A stretch of DNA of 64,000 bases from Polyangium mundeleinium (GTDB lineage Bacteria; Myxococcota_A; Polyangia; Polyangiales; Polyangiaceae), in contig NZ_JAQNDO010000001.1 in NCBI RefSeq assembly GCF_028369105.1, positions 11,006,501 through 11,070,500 of the forward strand. Direction: 5' to 3'. The notes beneath the pieces were generated by a model. It was not told where the DNA came from. It saw nothing but the letters and a program-made list of their open reading frames with translations, and did not search any database. The number at the start of each line of letters is the position of its first letter. Within the stretch, counting starts at the first letter, position 1. The position numbers and the translations under genes were made by a program. This document shows positions 54,422 through 62,955 of this stretch, in pieces.

Positions 54422-56283
54422 GCGGCCGGCCGGTTTCCGATCTGCGCGAAGAAGCACGGATGGCGAGCGCGCGGGGCGACCTCGGGCGGGCGCGGACTGC
54501 ACTCGTCTCGGCGCTCGGACAGACCATCGCGCGCGAGGAGGAATACGCCGCCGCGGTCCGCGATCTGCGCGAGGTGCTCGTCGCGATCGGCGATCAGCGC
54601 GGCGCGCTCACGCTCGACTGGTACACGGGCAGCGAGAAGGGGCAGCGGGACCTCGTGACGAGCGGGCGCGTGCCGATGATCGATCGCGCGCGCACCTACC
54701 TCGCGTGGGCGGATCGGGCCGAGGACGCGTCGCGCAAGCAGGCGCTCTACGCGAAGGCCGCGGACGAGTACGAGTCGGCGGGCCTCGTGGCGCAGGCGGC
54801 GATCGCGCGGGAACGCGGCGGCGATCTGTACCGGTCGCGCGCGCTCTGGTCGCGTCTGTCGCAGGTCCTCGGCGCGTCGGGCGGGGACTTTTACGCGGCG
54901 GGGCTCGCGCGCTTCAACCTCGCGCGGACGTCGATGCGCACGGGCGAGCCCGCGGCCGCGCGCGAGGCCGTGGTGGCGTCGGTGCACCTGCTCGAAGAGG
55001 CGGCGGATCGGTACGAGACGATCGGCCAGCGCGAGCGCGCGTTCGACTGCTACCAGGTGCTCATCGCGATCGGCCGGGAGAGCGGCGAGTTCGAGCACGT
55101 GCTCGAGGGCTACGTGAACGTGATCCGCATCCTGCGCGAGGATCACCTGCGTTATTACGCGCTCCAATCGTACGAGGAGGCGCTCTCCGCGGCGGAGAAG
55201 CAGAAGGAGGTCTCGGCGGCGGCCACGCTCGCGCGCGAGATGAGCGCCTACGCGCGGAAGGAGGGGCTCCCGGCCGTGGCGAACTTCGGGACGCTCGCGC
55301 AGGCGCGGCTCTGGCAGGAGGTCGCCGAAGCGTCGAAGGCGCGCGGCGCGCCGCCGTCGATCGCGGAGAACGCGCTGCTCGCGGCGGTGATCGCGCTCGG
55401 CGAGGCGGGGCAGTACGGCAAGGTCGGCGGCGTCTACGAGAAGCTCGCGGCGCTCGACCTCGAAGAGGCGCGGCGCAAGCACTACACGAACGCGCGCAAG
55501 CGCTACGTCGAAGCGCAGGACCTCCGGATCGAGAGCCAGCCCTTGCCGGCGCACCTCCGCCACGAGGTCGGCTTCCCCGAGGTTTGGCACGTCGATCTCG
55601 TCGAGTGGGAGCAACGCGGCAGCGCGAGCCAGGCCGCAGGCGACGTCGTGCTCGACCCGTCTGCGTGGTCGGAGGTAACGCGACGACGCGCCATGCTCGC
55701 GCGACTCACGGCGCTCGCGATCGAGGCCGAGGAGGAAGCCTCGCCCGGACGAACGGCGCAAAGCCAGCTCTACGCCACGCTCGCCGAGCAGCTCGCGCTG
55801 GTCGAGCTCTACACGATCCTCTCGCCGCTCGAGGCTCTCTTCCGCAGGCCCGAGCGCGAGGTACGGATCGCCGTGGTCCGCGCGCTCTCGCGGTTCCTTT
55901 ACAAGCGTACGTTCATCACGCTGCGCGACGCGCTCGTCGATGCCGAGGGCGGCGTCGTCCAGGAGGGCGCCAAGGCGCTTGAAGAACTGCGATTCCCGCA
56001 CGCGTTTGATCCGCTCTCCCGCATCTACCGCGAGTCGCCGAGCCCCGTGGTGCGCGCCTCTGCGGTGAAGGCGCTCGCGCGCATCGACACGCTGGAGGCG
56101 GCCGAGATGCTCCTCGGGGTGATCGAGCATGACGGCCGCGAGGAGCGTCAGGCTGCGATCGAGGCCCTCAAAAGAGCGCGCGGCATGAAGTTCGTCGACG
56201 TCGCGAAGTCCGCCCTTCCTGGCCTCTCGAGCGCGGCCCAATCGGCCGTCCGCGAGGTCCTCCGAAGCCGCGGCATCGGCTGA
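54418..56283 (+). CDS. TPR- and HEAT-repeat scaffold protein
   Basis: A 621-residue cytoplasmic repeat protein. Residues about 1-400 are helix pairs like TPR (RQALYAKAADEYESAGLVAQ-type, ERAFDCYQVLIAIGRESGEF, YYALQSYEEALSAAEKQKEV). Residues 480-620 are HEAT repeats (REVRIAVVRALSRFLYKRTF, GVVQEGAKALEELRFPHAFD, PVVRASAVKALARIDTLEAA). No catalytic motif. It overlaps the vWA gene and probably forms a complex with it. An adaptor role is inferred from repeats only. Confidence 0.8.
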   Translation: MSGRPVSDLREEARMASARGDLGRARTALVSALGQTIAREEEYAAAVRDLREVLVAIGDQRGALTLDWYTGSEKGQRDLVTSGRVPMIDRARTYLAWADRAEDASRKQALYAKAADEYESAGLVAQAAIARERGGDLYRSRALWSRLSQVLGASGGDFYAAGLARFNLARTSMRTGEPAAAREAVVASVHLLEEAADRYETIGQRERAFDCYQVLIAIGRESGEFEHVLEGYVNVIRILREDHLRYYALQSYEEALSAAEKQKEVSAAATLAREMSAYARKEGLPAVANFGTLAQARLWQEVAEASKARGAPPSIAENALLAAVIALGEAGQYGKVGGVYEKLAALDLEEARRKHYTNARKRYVEAQDLRIESQPLPAHLRHEVGFPEVWHVDLVEWEQRGSASQAAGDVVLDPSAWSEVTRRRAMLARLTALAIEAEEEASPGRTAQSQLYATLAEQLALVELYTILSPLEALFRRPEREVRIAVVRALSRFLYKRTFITLRDALVDAEGGVVQEGAKALEELRFPHAFDPLSRIYRESPSPVVRASAVKALARIDTLEAAEMLLGVIEHDGREERQAAIEALKRARGMKFVDVAKSALPGLSSAAQSAVREVLRSRGIG

Positions 56284-56610
56284 AAACCCCCTGGTCATAG
56301 GCCTTTCCAGCCACCGGATTTCAATGTCCGCGTACGTCTCGTACGGGGACATCAGGTCCGGACCGGACACGGGATTCCAACTCGTCCCGAGCGATCCGGA
56401 GACGAAGATGGCCTATGCATGGACTCATGGACGGCGCGCTTCGGGGGGAGCGTCTCACTAGGCCGTCCCGGCCCCCGGGAAGTTGCTGCTCGACAAGGTC
56501 GACTTCTCGGCGACTCCCGGTGGCCGGCGTCTTTTGAGGCGCTTCGCCGGGGAGAAGGATCGGCGGACGGTCACTCTCCCCGGCGAAGCGCGAGGCGCTC
56601 CGCAGAGCCG
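56284..56610. other. 327-bp convergent intergenic region
   Basis: No supported gene. It lies between the HEAT-repeat gene and the epimerase gene, and contains the long hairpin at 56539-56591. The rest holds short frames only. Confidence 0.5.
56539..56591. other. Perfect 17-bp-arm hairpin between convergent genes
   Basis: GCGCTTCGCCGGGGAGA (56539-56555) and TCTCCCCGGCGAAGCGC (56575-56591) are perfect inverted copies with a 19-nt loop. There is no T-tract on either side, so it is not a classic intrinsic terminator. It may end transcription with factors or protect 3' ends. Confidence 0.75.
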
Positions 56611-57549
56611 CTACGGCGTCAGGATCGACGCGAGCGCCGGGACGAGCGCCGGGTACTGGAACACGTAGCCAAGCTCCTTGGCGCGTGCAGGCACCACACG
56701 TTGGCCCGTCGTCAAAATCATGACGGCCTCGCTCCCGAGCGCGACCTTCACCGCGACCTCGGGCGTCGTGAACCACGAGGGCCTGCGCATCACGCGACCG
56801 ATCGCCGTCGCCAGCTCCTTGCTCGTCGCAGGCTCGGGCGAGACGACGTTGAGCGGGCCGCGCGCGCGCGTGTCGTTCAGCGCGAGGAGCGCGAGGCCCA
56901 CGACGTCCTCCGCGTGCACCCACGCGATCACCTGCGAGCCCGGCGCGATCGGCCCGCCCGCGAACATCTTGAAGGGCAAGAGCATCTTCTCCAGCGCGCC
57001 GCCGCCCTCGCCGAGCACGACCCCGATCCGCAGCATCACCGTGCGCACGCCGAGCGCCTCGGCCTTCGCCGCCTCGGCCTCCCACTGCTCGACCACGTCC
57101 GCGAGAAACCCTTCGCCGCGGCTGCCCGTCTCGTCGAGCGCCTCGTTCGGCGGCCTCGGCCCGTAGTAGCCGACGGCCGACGCGCACACGAACACCTCGG
57201 GCTTCTTCTCGGCGCGACGGATGCCTTCGACGACGAGGCGCGTCGAGTCCACGCGGCTCGCGACGATCGCGCGGCGGGCCTCGTCGGTCCATCGCTGCGC
57301 GACGGGCTCGCCCGCGAGGTGCACGATCGCGGACGCGCGCCCGATCTCGTCGAGCCACGGACCTTCGTGCTCGGGATCCCACGCGACGGCCGTCGCACCT
57401 CGAGGCAGCTTGCTTCGCGCTCGGTTGGGATCCCGCGTGAGCACTGTCACGCGATCACCGCGCTGGAGAAGCGTCTCCGTGAGACGCCGGCCGATGAACC
57501 CGGTGCCGCCCGTCAAAAGGACCGTCTTCACCACGGCGCTCTTTACCAT
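56611..57549 (-). CDS. TIGR01777-family NAD-dependent epimerase/oxidoreductase
   Basis: A 312-residue SDR protein. TVLLTGGTGFIGRRLTETLL is the NAD loop. AIVHLAGEPVAQRWTDEARR, FVCASAVGYYGPRPPNEALD, IAWVHAEDVVGLALLAL and PLNVVSPEPATSKELATAIG are characteristic of TIGR01777/YfcH. The ATG at 57549 lies inside the palindrome TTACCATGGTAA (57543-57554). Function unknown. It diverges from the enoyl reductase gene. Confidence 0.9.
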   Translation of the reverse strand: MVKSAVVKTVLLTGGTGFIGRRLTETLLQRGDRVTVLTRDPNRARSKLPRGATAVAWDPEHEGPWLDEIGRASAIVHLAGEPVAQRWTDEARRAIVASRVDSTRLVVEGIRRAEKKPEVFVCASAVGYYGPRPPNEALDETGSRGEGFLADVVEQWEAEAAKAEALGVRTVMLRIGVVLGEGGGALEKMLLPFKMFAGGPIAPGSQVIAWVHAEDVVGLALLALNDTRARGPLNVVSPEPATSKELATAIGRVMRRPSWFTTPEVAVKVALGSEAVMILTTGQRVVPARAKELGYVFQYPALVPALASILTP

Positions 57550-57566
57550 GGTAAGAGGCTACGGAC

Positions 57567-58658
57567 ATGAACCTCGAGGTCTTCCGCAAGCTCCCGCTCG
57601 GCGGCACCGATCGCCGCGCCATCGTCCAAGCGCTGGCCCAGGACGGCCCTCGTGTCGCGCGGGAGCTCCTCGCTGCGCAGCGGACCCTGCTCAGACCGCG
57701 CGGCGCGCGCCTCGCGAAGGACACGGCCGTCGTCATCCTCGGCGGCTCGAACGGCATCACGCGGGCCCTCGCGGTGCAGCTCCTCTTCGGCGAGCGCGCG
57801 GCCGTCTTCGGCGTGCACTACGACAGCGAAAAGATGCAGATCGGCGGCCACCACGTCGCGGCGCTCGTCGAGGCAGCGACGGCCGAGGGGCTCACGGCGC
57901 GCATCTGGAACGCGGACGCGACGAAGCCCGAGACGGTGGAGGAGGTCGTCGCGGCGCTGAAGGGTCAGTACCGCGCGGTCCACCTCGTCAACGGCATCGC
58001 GGCGGGCGCGACAAAGCGGTACGCCGAGCATGGCCCGACGAACGTGAAGGACATCGACGTCGTGTTTGATCCGATCCTGCAGATCCCGGATTTCGGCCGA
58101 CCGGAGAACATCCGTCGTGTCGGGCTCGTGGAGGTCGAGGTCGCGACGGACACGGACATCGAGCGGACGAACCGGTTCATGGGCACGTCGTCGCTCCTCT
58201 GGGCAGAGCCGCTCGCGGCGGCGGGCCTGCTCGCGCGGGGCGAGAGCGTCGTTTCGTTCTGCGATTACGATTACGAGCCCGACGATCCGGTCTACGCGAT
58301 GGGCCCGCTCGCCGGCGCGAAGAAGCTCCAGCGGCAGACGATGCAGGAGATCCAAGATCGATTCGGGGTGCGGACGGTGCGCCTTTGTTATCCGGCCGTG
58401 GGGACGACGGCGCTCGGCGCGATCCCCGGCGGCCTGCTCATGTACGGGCTCTCGGCGCAGATCCTCAAGGAGCGCGGGCAATACCAGGACGTCCTCGAGC
58501 TCGGGGCGGCGACGGCGCCGATCTTCGCGCCGGAGTTCCGGAGCTCGGTCTTCCGCCTCGACGAGGCCTACCAGGCGGCGTTGCCCGAGTTCCACCAGCG
58601 CAAGGACGCGCTCTCGCCGGAAAACCTGCGGCAGTCGTTCACGAACCTGTATCGATGA
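57567..58658 (+). CDS. FabV-like enoyl-ACP/enoyl-CoA reductase
   Basis: A 363-residue SDR-type enzyme. VVILGGSNGITRALAVQLLF is the NAD(P) loop. DDPVYAMGPLAGAKKLQRQT contains Tyr-X8-Lys-Lys, the FabV/trans-2-enoyl-CoA reductase catalytic spacing, which is longer than the Tyr-X6-Lys of FabI. RLCYPAVGTTALGAIPGGLL follows. It is about 35 residues shorter than typical FabV. It could finish fatty-acid elongation or act on CoA esters. Its last 20 bp overlap the convergent desaturase gene. Confidence 0.75.
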   Translation: MNLEVFRKLPLGGTDRRAIVQALAQDGPRVARELLAAQRTLLRPRGARLAKDTAVVILGGSNGITRALAVQLLFGERAAVFGVHYDSEKMQIGGHHVAALVEAATAEGLTARIWNADATKPETVEEVVAALKGQYRAVHLVNGIAAGATKRYAEHGPTNVKDIDVVFDPILQIPDFGRPENIRRVGLVEVEVATDTDIERTNRFMGTSSLLWAEPLAAAGLLARGESVVSFCDYDYEPDDPVYAMGPLAGAKKLQRQTMQEIQDRFGVRTVRLCYPAVGTTALGAIPGGLLMYGLSAQILKERGQYQDVLELGAATAPIFAPEFRSSVFRLDEAYQAALPEFHQRKDALSPENLRQSFTNLYR

Positions 58659-59457
58659 CGGGCGCGACCTCCAGGGTCGACTCGTAGCGGCCGACCTGCG
58701 GGCGCTCGCCGAGGTCGATGATCTTCAGGAAGGCGAGCAGCCGGATCACGTGCCACGTCGGGTCGAGCTCCCAGGCGCGCACCGCGAAATTCGGGGCCTG
58801 GCCGAAGCGATGGTGGTTGTTCTGGAAGAGCTCGCCCATCGTCAGGAAGTCGAACGGCAGCGTATTGCGCGAGTCGTCCTTGCTATCGAAGTTCCGGTAT
58901 CCATACCGGTGACCGCACCAGTTGACGATCGCGCCGTGAATGACGCCCATCAGGAAGTGCACGGGCAAAAGCAAGAACTGCCAAAAGGCTGTCGCGAACA
59001 CGAGATAAAAGACGACATACGCCGCGCCCCAGGCGAGCCGCCCCGGCCAGTCGCTGCCGATGCGGTCGACGAGGTCCCACGCGGGATATCCGCCGTCGAA
59101 CTTCGGCTCGGGCTTCTCGATGCGATAGGCGAGGTCGTGATAACGCTTCTTCGTCCCCCACATCATCGCGAATGGATTGCCCGTGTAGCGTGGTGAATGC
59201 GGATCCCGCTCCGTGTCACTATAGGCGTGGTGATGCCGATGCAGGATGGCATAAGCCCGCGGCACGAGGAACGAGGAGCCCTGCGCGACGAACGTGAGCA
59301 GATAAAAGAAGCGCTCCCAGCCCTTGCTCATCGTGAACATGCGGTGGGAGGCATAGCGATGAAGGAAAAACGTCTGGCAAAATATGGACAACGTCCAGTG
59401 CCCGACGAAGAACAGCACGATTGCCATCGCTCCTTGGTAAGCGACATGGGACGGCAC
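58639..59457 (-). CDS. Acyl-CoA/acyl-lipid delta-9-type fatty acid desaturase
   Basis: A 272-residue membrane di-iron desaturase. The three His boxes are TFFLHRYASHRMF (HX4H), ILHRHHHAYSDTERDPHSP (HXXHH) and FQNNHHRFGQAP (HXXHH-like). Four hydrophobic segments surround them (AIVLFFVGHWTLSIFC, YVVFYLVFATAFWQFLLL). It introduces a cis double bond into saturated acyl chains for membrane fluidity. ATG 59427 is an alternative start. Its neighbour is an enoyl reductase, so this is a small fatty-acid locus. Confidence 0.92.
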   Translation of the reverse strand: MPSHVAYQGAMAIVLFFVGHWTLSIFCQTFFLHRYASHRMFTMSKGWERFFYLLTFVAQGSSFLVPRAYAILHRHHHAYSDTERDPHSPRYTGNPFAMMWGTKKRYHDLAYRIEKPEPKFDGGYPAWDLVDRIGSDWPGRLAWGAAYVVFYLVFATAFWQFLLLPVHFLMGVIHGAIVNWCGHRYGYRNFDSKDDSRNTLPFDFLTMGELFQNNHHRFGQAPNFAVRAWELDPTWHVIRLLAFLKIIDLGERPQVGRYESTLEVAPVIDTGS

Positions 59458-59779
59458 GCACCGTCACGGGAGAGTCATCTTTCCGTCGGTCCACGGACAG
59501 CGAGAGGGTGGGAAGGCCAGAAACCACCTCGGCCCGACCCGCGCCGCGATCCACGTTTTGAGCTTTGAATGAACCGTGGACGGCGTCGTCCAAGTTTTTT
59601 GGCCAAGCGGCGAACGGGAACCCGAGCCCGTTCGCGCGTGTTGGCTCGCCTTGTGGCTCGCTTGCTTCCGATGCTTCGCTCCGTCGTGGGGCTCTTGCCC
59701 CCGGTTGGCCCGAGCGGAGAGCTCTGCTAGCCTCGGCACGTCCTTGTCGAACTCGGGTGCTTACCTGGGAGGAACTCGA
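59458..59779. other. 322-bp divergent intergenic region
   Basis: No gene supported. TCCACG and CGTGGA (about 59550-59585) can pair around ACGTTTTGAGC-like sequence. The plus-strand promoter at 59705-59733 serves the lipoprotein gene. Confidence 0.5.
59705..59733 (+). promoter_or_regulatory. Candidate promoter of the lipoprotein gene
   Basis: TTGGCC (59705-59710), 17-nt spacer, TAGCCT (59728-59733). It has the same spacing as the tRNA promoter. The start codon is at 59780 with GGGAGGA before it. Confidence 0.5.
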
Positions 59780-60229
59780 ATGAAGATGCGATTCTTTGCG
59801 ATGCTCGGTGCAGTGGCTTGTATGGCGTTGGCGGCGGGATGTGTCGTCGTCGACAACACCGGCAGCGGCGGCTCCGGTGGCGACGGCGGCTCGGGTCCGG
59901 GCGTCGGCGGCGGCGGCGGCAACGGCGGCAACGGCGGCCAGGGCGGCCAGGGCGGCCAGGGCGGCTCCGGCGGCTCGGCGTGCACCGAGTCCTGTGGTGA
60001 GGCGGCCTCGGATCCCGAGCTCACCTTCTGCGACACGCCCGACGGCAAGGCCGCGGACGAGCTCTACAGCGCGGCGTACGCCTGCACCTGCGAGTCCGGC
60101 AACATCTGCGAGGCGCTCTGCAAGGACAGCCTCTGCACGGGCGGTGCCCCGAACGCCGACTGCCTCGCCTGCATGAACGATCCGGCGAAGTGCGGCCCCG
60201 CGGTCAGCGCTTGCTCGAACGACGTCTGA
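59780..60229 (+). CDS. Gly-linker, Cys-rich lipoprotein
   Basis: A 149-residue lipoprotein: ACMALAAGC gives Cys 21. A long Gly/Ser/Asn/Gln spacer follows (about residues 28-65), then a compact domain with 12 cysteines: ACTESCGEAASDPELTFCDT, YACTCESGNICEALCKDSLC and CLACMNDPAKCGPAVSAC. The paired spacing suggests disulfides on the cell surface. GGGAGGA ribosome site. It has its own promoter and terminator, so it is a single-gene unit. Not recognised. Confidence 0.8.
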   Translation: MKMRFFAMLGAVACMALAAGCVVVDNTGSGGSGGDGGSGPGVGGGGGNGGNGGQGGQGGQGGSGGSACTESCGEAASDPELTFCDTPDGKAADELYSAAYACTCESGNICEALCKDSLCTGGAPNADCLACMNDPAKCGPAVSACSNDV

Positions 60230-60251
60230 TCGGCCACGCATTCACCCATCG

Positions 60252-60293
60252 CGCGAGCGGCCTCCGGTCTTCCGGGGCCGCTCGCGGCTTTTT
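60252..60293 (+). terminator. Intrinsic terminator
   Basis: Perfect 11-bp arms CGCGAGCGGCC (60252-60262) and GGCCGCTCGCG (60276-60286) followed by GCTTTTT. The stem begins 22 bp after the lipoprotein stop. Confidence 0.9.
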
Positions 60294-60321
60294 GTGCTCC
60301 AAAGGACGCCGGCCCGAAGGC

Positions 60322-61113
60322 ATGCTAACGAGCCAGCCCGTGAAGGCCATCATCATCGGCGCAGGCCGCGGCAGCCGGCTCCGCCACCTGACCGAAGAGA
60401 TCCCGAAGACCCTGGTCCCCGTCCTCGGACGCCCGATGCTCGACGGCATCCTCGAGGCGCTCGCTGCCGGCGGCTTCGCCCGCAAGGACATCATCTTCAT
60501 CTGCGGCTACAAGGCCGAGGTCATCCAGGCGCGGTACCCCGACCTGACCTACGTCGAGAACACGCGCTGGGAGCACAACAACATCCTCGCCTCGCTGCTC
60601 TGCGCCCGCGAGCACCTCGCCGAGGGCTTCGTGTCCACGTACGCGGACATCGTCTACCGCCCCGAGATCGTCGCCGATCTCGTGCGCGCGCCCTGGGACA
60701 TCACGCTCGCCTGCGACACGGACTGGCGGAGGCGCTACCACGGCCGCTCGCAGCACCCGGAGACCGACGCGGAAAAGATGCGCGCGGACGACCGGCGTGT
60801 CGTGGAGCTGTCCCGGCGGATCGTATCGGAGCAGGCGGCGGGCGAGTTCATCGGCGTGATGAAACTGTCGGCCGACGGCGCGCGGCGGTTCGTGCACGCC
60901 TACGACGAGGCGAAGGTCGCGCATCCGGAGGGCGTGTTCCGGGAGGGACGTACGTTCGAGAAGGCGTACCTGATCGACCTCTTGCAGCACATGTTGGAGC
61001 GGGGCGAGGCGATGCACCGCGTGGACACGTTCGGCGGGTACATGGAGATCGATACCGTCGAGGATGCTTCGCTCGCCCAGTCGTGGTGGAGCGGAGGCCA
61101 GCCGGCCGGCTGA
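60322..61113 (+). CDS. Sugar nucleotidyltransferase / phosphocholine cytidylyltransferase family protein
   Basis: A 263-residue NTP transferase. AIIIGAGRGSRLRHLTEEIP and KTLVPVLGRPMLDGILEAL are the nucleotide- and substrate-binding motifs. FVSTYADIVYRPEIVADLV carries the metal Asp. RVDTFGGYMEIDTVEDASLA closes it. ATG 60322 has GAAGG upstream; a longer frame upstream is in the terminator region. It could activate a sugar or choline phosphate for surface glycans or lipids. No glycan genes are adjacent. Confidence 0.85.
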   Translation: MLTSQPVKAIIIGAGRGSRLRHLTEEIPKTLVPVLGRPMLDGILEALAAGGFARKDIIFICGYKAEVIQARYPDLTYVENTRWEHNNILASLLCAREHLAEGFVSTYADIVYRPEIVADLVRAPWDITLACDTDWRRRYHGRSQHPETDAEKMRADDRRVVELSRRIVSEQAAGEFIGVMKLSADGARRFVHAYDEAKVAHPEGVFREGRTFEKAYLIDLLQHMLERGEAMHRVDTFGGYMEIDTVEDASLAQSWWSGGQPAG

Positions 61114-61180
61114 AATCGCAGCGCGCGGGGAACTCCTGGCCAGCCCTGGGTTACGCTTGGGGGACAAAGGAGGCGCGGGC

Positions 61181-61909
61181 ATGCGGCGAGCTTGGGCCGA
61201 GGGCGTAGGGACGTTCATCGTGGTCTTCGCGGGGTGCGGGGCGGCGGCTGTGGGCGGGGCGGCGCTCGGGACGATCGGGATCGCGCTCGCGTTCGGGCTC
61301 GCGTTCGCCGCCGCCGCGCTCGCGCTCTGTCCGGTGAGCGGGGCGCACCTGAACCCGGCCGTCACCGTGGCCGCCGCGCTCGCCGGGCGGATGCGGGCGC
61401 GTGACGTGCTGCCGTACGTCGCGGCGCAGATCGCGGGCGCGACCGCAGGCGTCGGGCTCGCCGTGACGATCGCGCGAGGCAGGCCGGGCGGGGCGCCGGG
61501 CGTGTTCGACGCGCTCTCGGGCGGGTTCGGGCGGCACTCGCCCGGGTTCTACGGCGCAAACGCCGCGCTCGCCGCGGAGATCGGCCTCTCGGCGATCCTC
61601 GCGTTCGTCCTGCTCGGCGGGGCGGATCGCGCGCGCCCGGCCACGCAGCATGCGCTCTCGGCCGCGGCGGGCGGCATCGGCATCACGCTCGTGCACCTCG
61701 TGGGCATGCCCGTCACGGGGCTGCCGGCGCATCCGGCGCGCGCGCTCGGTGCGGCGCTCTGCGCGGGCGGGGTCGCGCTCGATCAGCTCTGGGTATTCGT
61801 GCTCGGTCCGCTCGTCGGCGGCGCAATCGCGGCGATGGCGCTTCGGATTTTGTTCACGCCCGAACGATCGAGCGAAGGCGCCCGCGCGACGGCCGAGCGC
61901 GCGCGCTGA
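61181..61909 (+). CDS. MIP-family channel (aquaporin-like)
   Basis: A 242-residue membrane channel with six helices. GTFIVVFAGCGAAAVGGAAL is TM1. The first half-helix SGAHLNPAVTVAAALAGRM has a normal NPA box. The second is GLPAHPARALGAALCAGG, where NPA is HPA. GANAALAAEIGLSAILAFVL and QLWVFVLGPLVGGAIAAM are further helices. AAAGGAGG ribosome site. The change of the second Asn will alter the cation barrier and so may change selectivity. It ends 9 bp before the convergent channel gene. Confidence 0.88.
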   Translation: MRRAWAEGVGTFIVVFAGCGAAAVGGAALGTIGIALAFGLAFAAAALALCPVSGAHLNPAVTVAAALAGRMRARDVLPYVAAQIAGATAGVGLAVTIARGRPGGAPGVFDALSGGFGRHSPGFYGANAALAAEIGLSAILAFVLLGGADRARPATQHALSAAAGGIGITLVHLVGMPVTGLPAHPARALGAALCAGGVALDQLWVFVLGPLVGGAIAAMALRILFTPERSSEGARATAERAR

Positions 61910-61918
61910 GCGCCTCCC

Positions 61919-62887
61919 TCAGCCAAGCTGAAAGCGAACGGCCGGCAGATCCACGGCGGCCGTATCAACGACGAGCGTCTCGCCGCCGCGGAGCACGTCA
62001 CGTGGTCGTACGGGCGCGAAGCTTTCGTCGGGCTTCTTCCGGCGGCTCACGATGCGGCACGGCAAGCGGTCTTCGAGGTCCATCACCGTCACCTCGGCCT
62101 GCGACGCGCCGACCGTGACTTCGGCCGTCACGCGCACGACATCGTCGATCCGGTAGGCGGCGTGCACGCCCTCGTACGTCGCCTGGATGGCGATGAGCGG
62201 CGCGGAGAGCGCGCTCGTCGAGAACGACTGATCGAGCCCGAGCGCGCCGCCGACCTTCCCCGCGAGCCTTTGATCGAACATGCGCATCACCACGCGCACG
62301 CTCGGGTTCATGCGCTTCGCGTCGAGCGCGATCTCCAGGTTCGCGAGGTCGTCGCTCGTCGCGCACACGACGGCCTTCGCGCGCTTGGCGCCGACCTTCT
62401 CGAGCAGCTCGTCGCGACGCGCATCGCCGATGTGCACGGGCACGCCCTTCTCGCGCACCTGCTCGATGAAACCCTTCGTGTCGTTCTGCTCGATCGCCAC
62501 GACGTCCTCGCCGAGGATGCAGAGCTCCTCGATCACGCGGTAGCCCACGTGCCCGACGCCGCACACCACGACGTGCCCGTTCATCATGTCGGTCATGATC
62601 GAGGTCCACACCTCCCGGCGCGTCGCGAGGTCGAAGAGCGACGCGCCGATCTTGAAGACGCCCTGCGCGAGCAGGAAGAGACCCGCGAGCGGGGTCAACC
62701 AGAAGACGGCGCGCGCGACGGGCGTGTGAGGAAAGGGCTCGGTCGGTTCGAAGACGAGAAGCGTCCAGAGCGACCAGACCGTCTCGGAGAAGTCGGGCAA
62801 AGGCTCGCCGCCGCGCCGGAGATCCCAGCGCAGCACGAACGTCGCGACGATGAGGTAGAGGGAGGCGTAAAGGAGGGGCGGCCCCAT
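61919..62887 (-). CDS. Ion-channel-like membrane protein with RCK (TrkA-N/TrkA-C) domain
   Basis: A 322-residue protein. The layout is TM1 (LLYASLYLIVATFVLRWDL), a pore-like loop, and TM2 (WLTPLAGLFLLAQGVFKIG). Then comes an RCK Rossmann fold: HVVVCGVGHVGYRVIEELCI, AIEQNDTKGFIEQVREKG, VVCATSDDLANLEIALDAKR. A TrkA-C-like tail follows. The usual TVGYG filter is absent: the loop is SLWTLLVFEPTEPFPHTPVA. It may be a non-K+ channel or a non-conducting sensor. Only one ATG fits; upstream in-frame codons reach the EF-G gene end without another start. Confidence 0.85.
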   Translation of the reverse strand: MGPPLLYASLYLIVATFVLRWDLRRGGEPLPDFSETVWSLWTLLVFEPTEPFPHTPVARAVFWLTPLAGLFLLAQGVFKIGASLFDLATRREVWTSIMTDMMNGHVVVCGVGHVGYRVIEELCILGEDVVAIEQNDTKGFIEQVREKGVPVHIGDARRDELLEKVGAKRAKAVVCATSDDLANLEIALDAKRMNPSVRVVMRMFDQRLAGKVGGALGLDQSFSTSALSAPLIAIQATYEGVHAAYRIDDVVRVTAEVTVGASQAEVTVMDLEDRLPCRIVSRRKKPDESFAPVRPRDVLRGGETLVVDTAAVDLPAVRFQLG

Positions 62888-62955
62888 CCGCCGCAGGACG
62901 TAACCTGCGGCGGCGATGCGGAGCCTGACCGATCGGAAGCGACGGCGCTTCGAGA

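Noticed and set aside
56284-56400. Small protein on the minus strand (YETYADIEIRW)
   Set aside because: Short, no ribosome site, different base use; could be a decayed fragment but cannot be supported.
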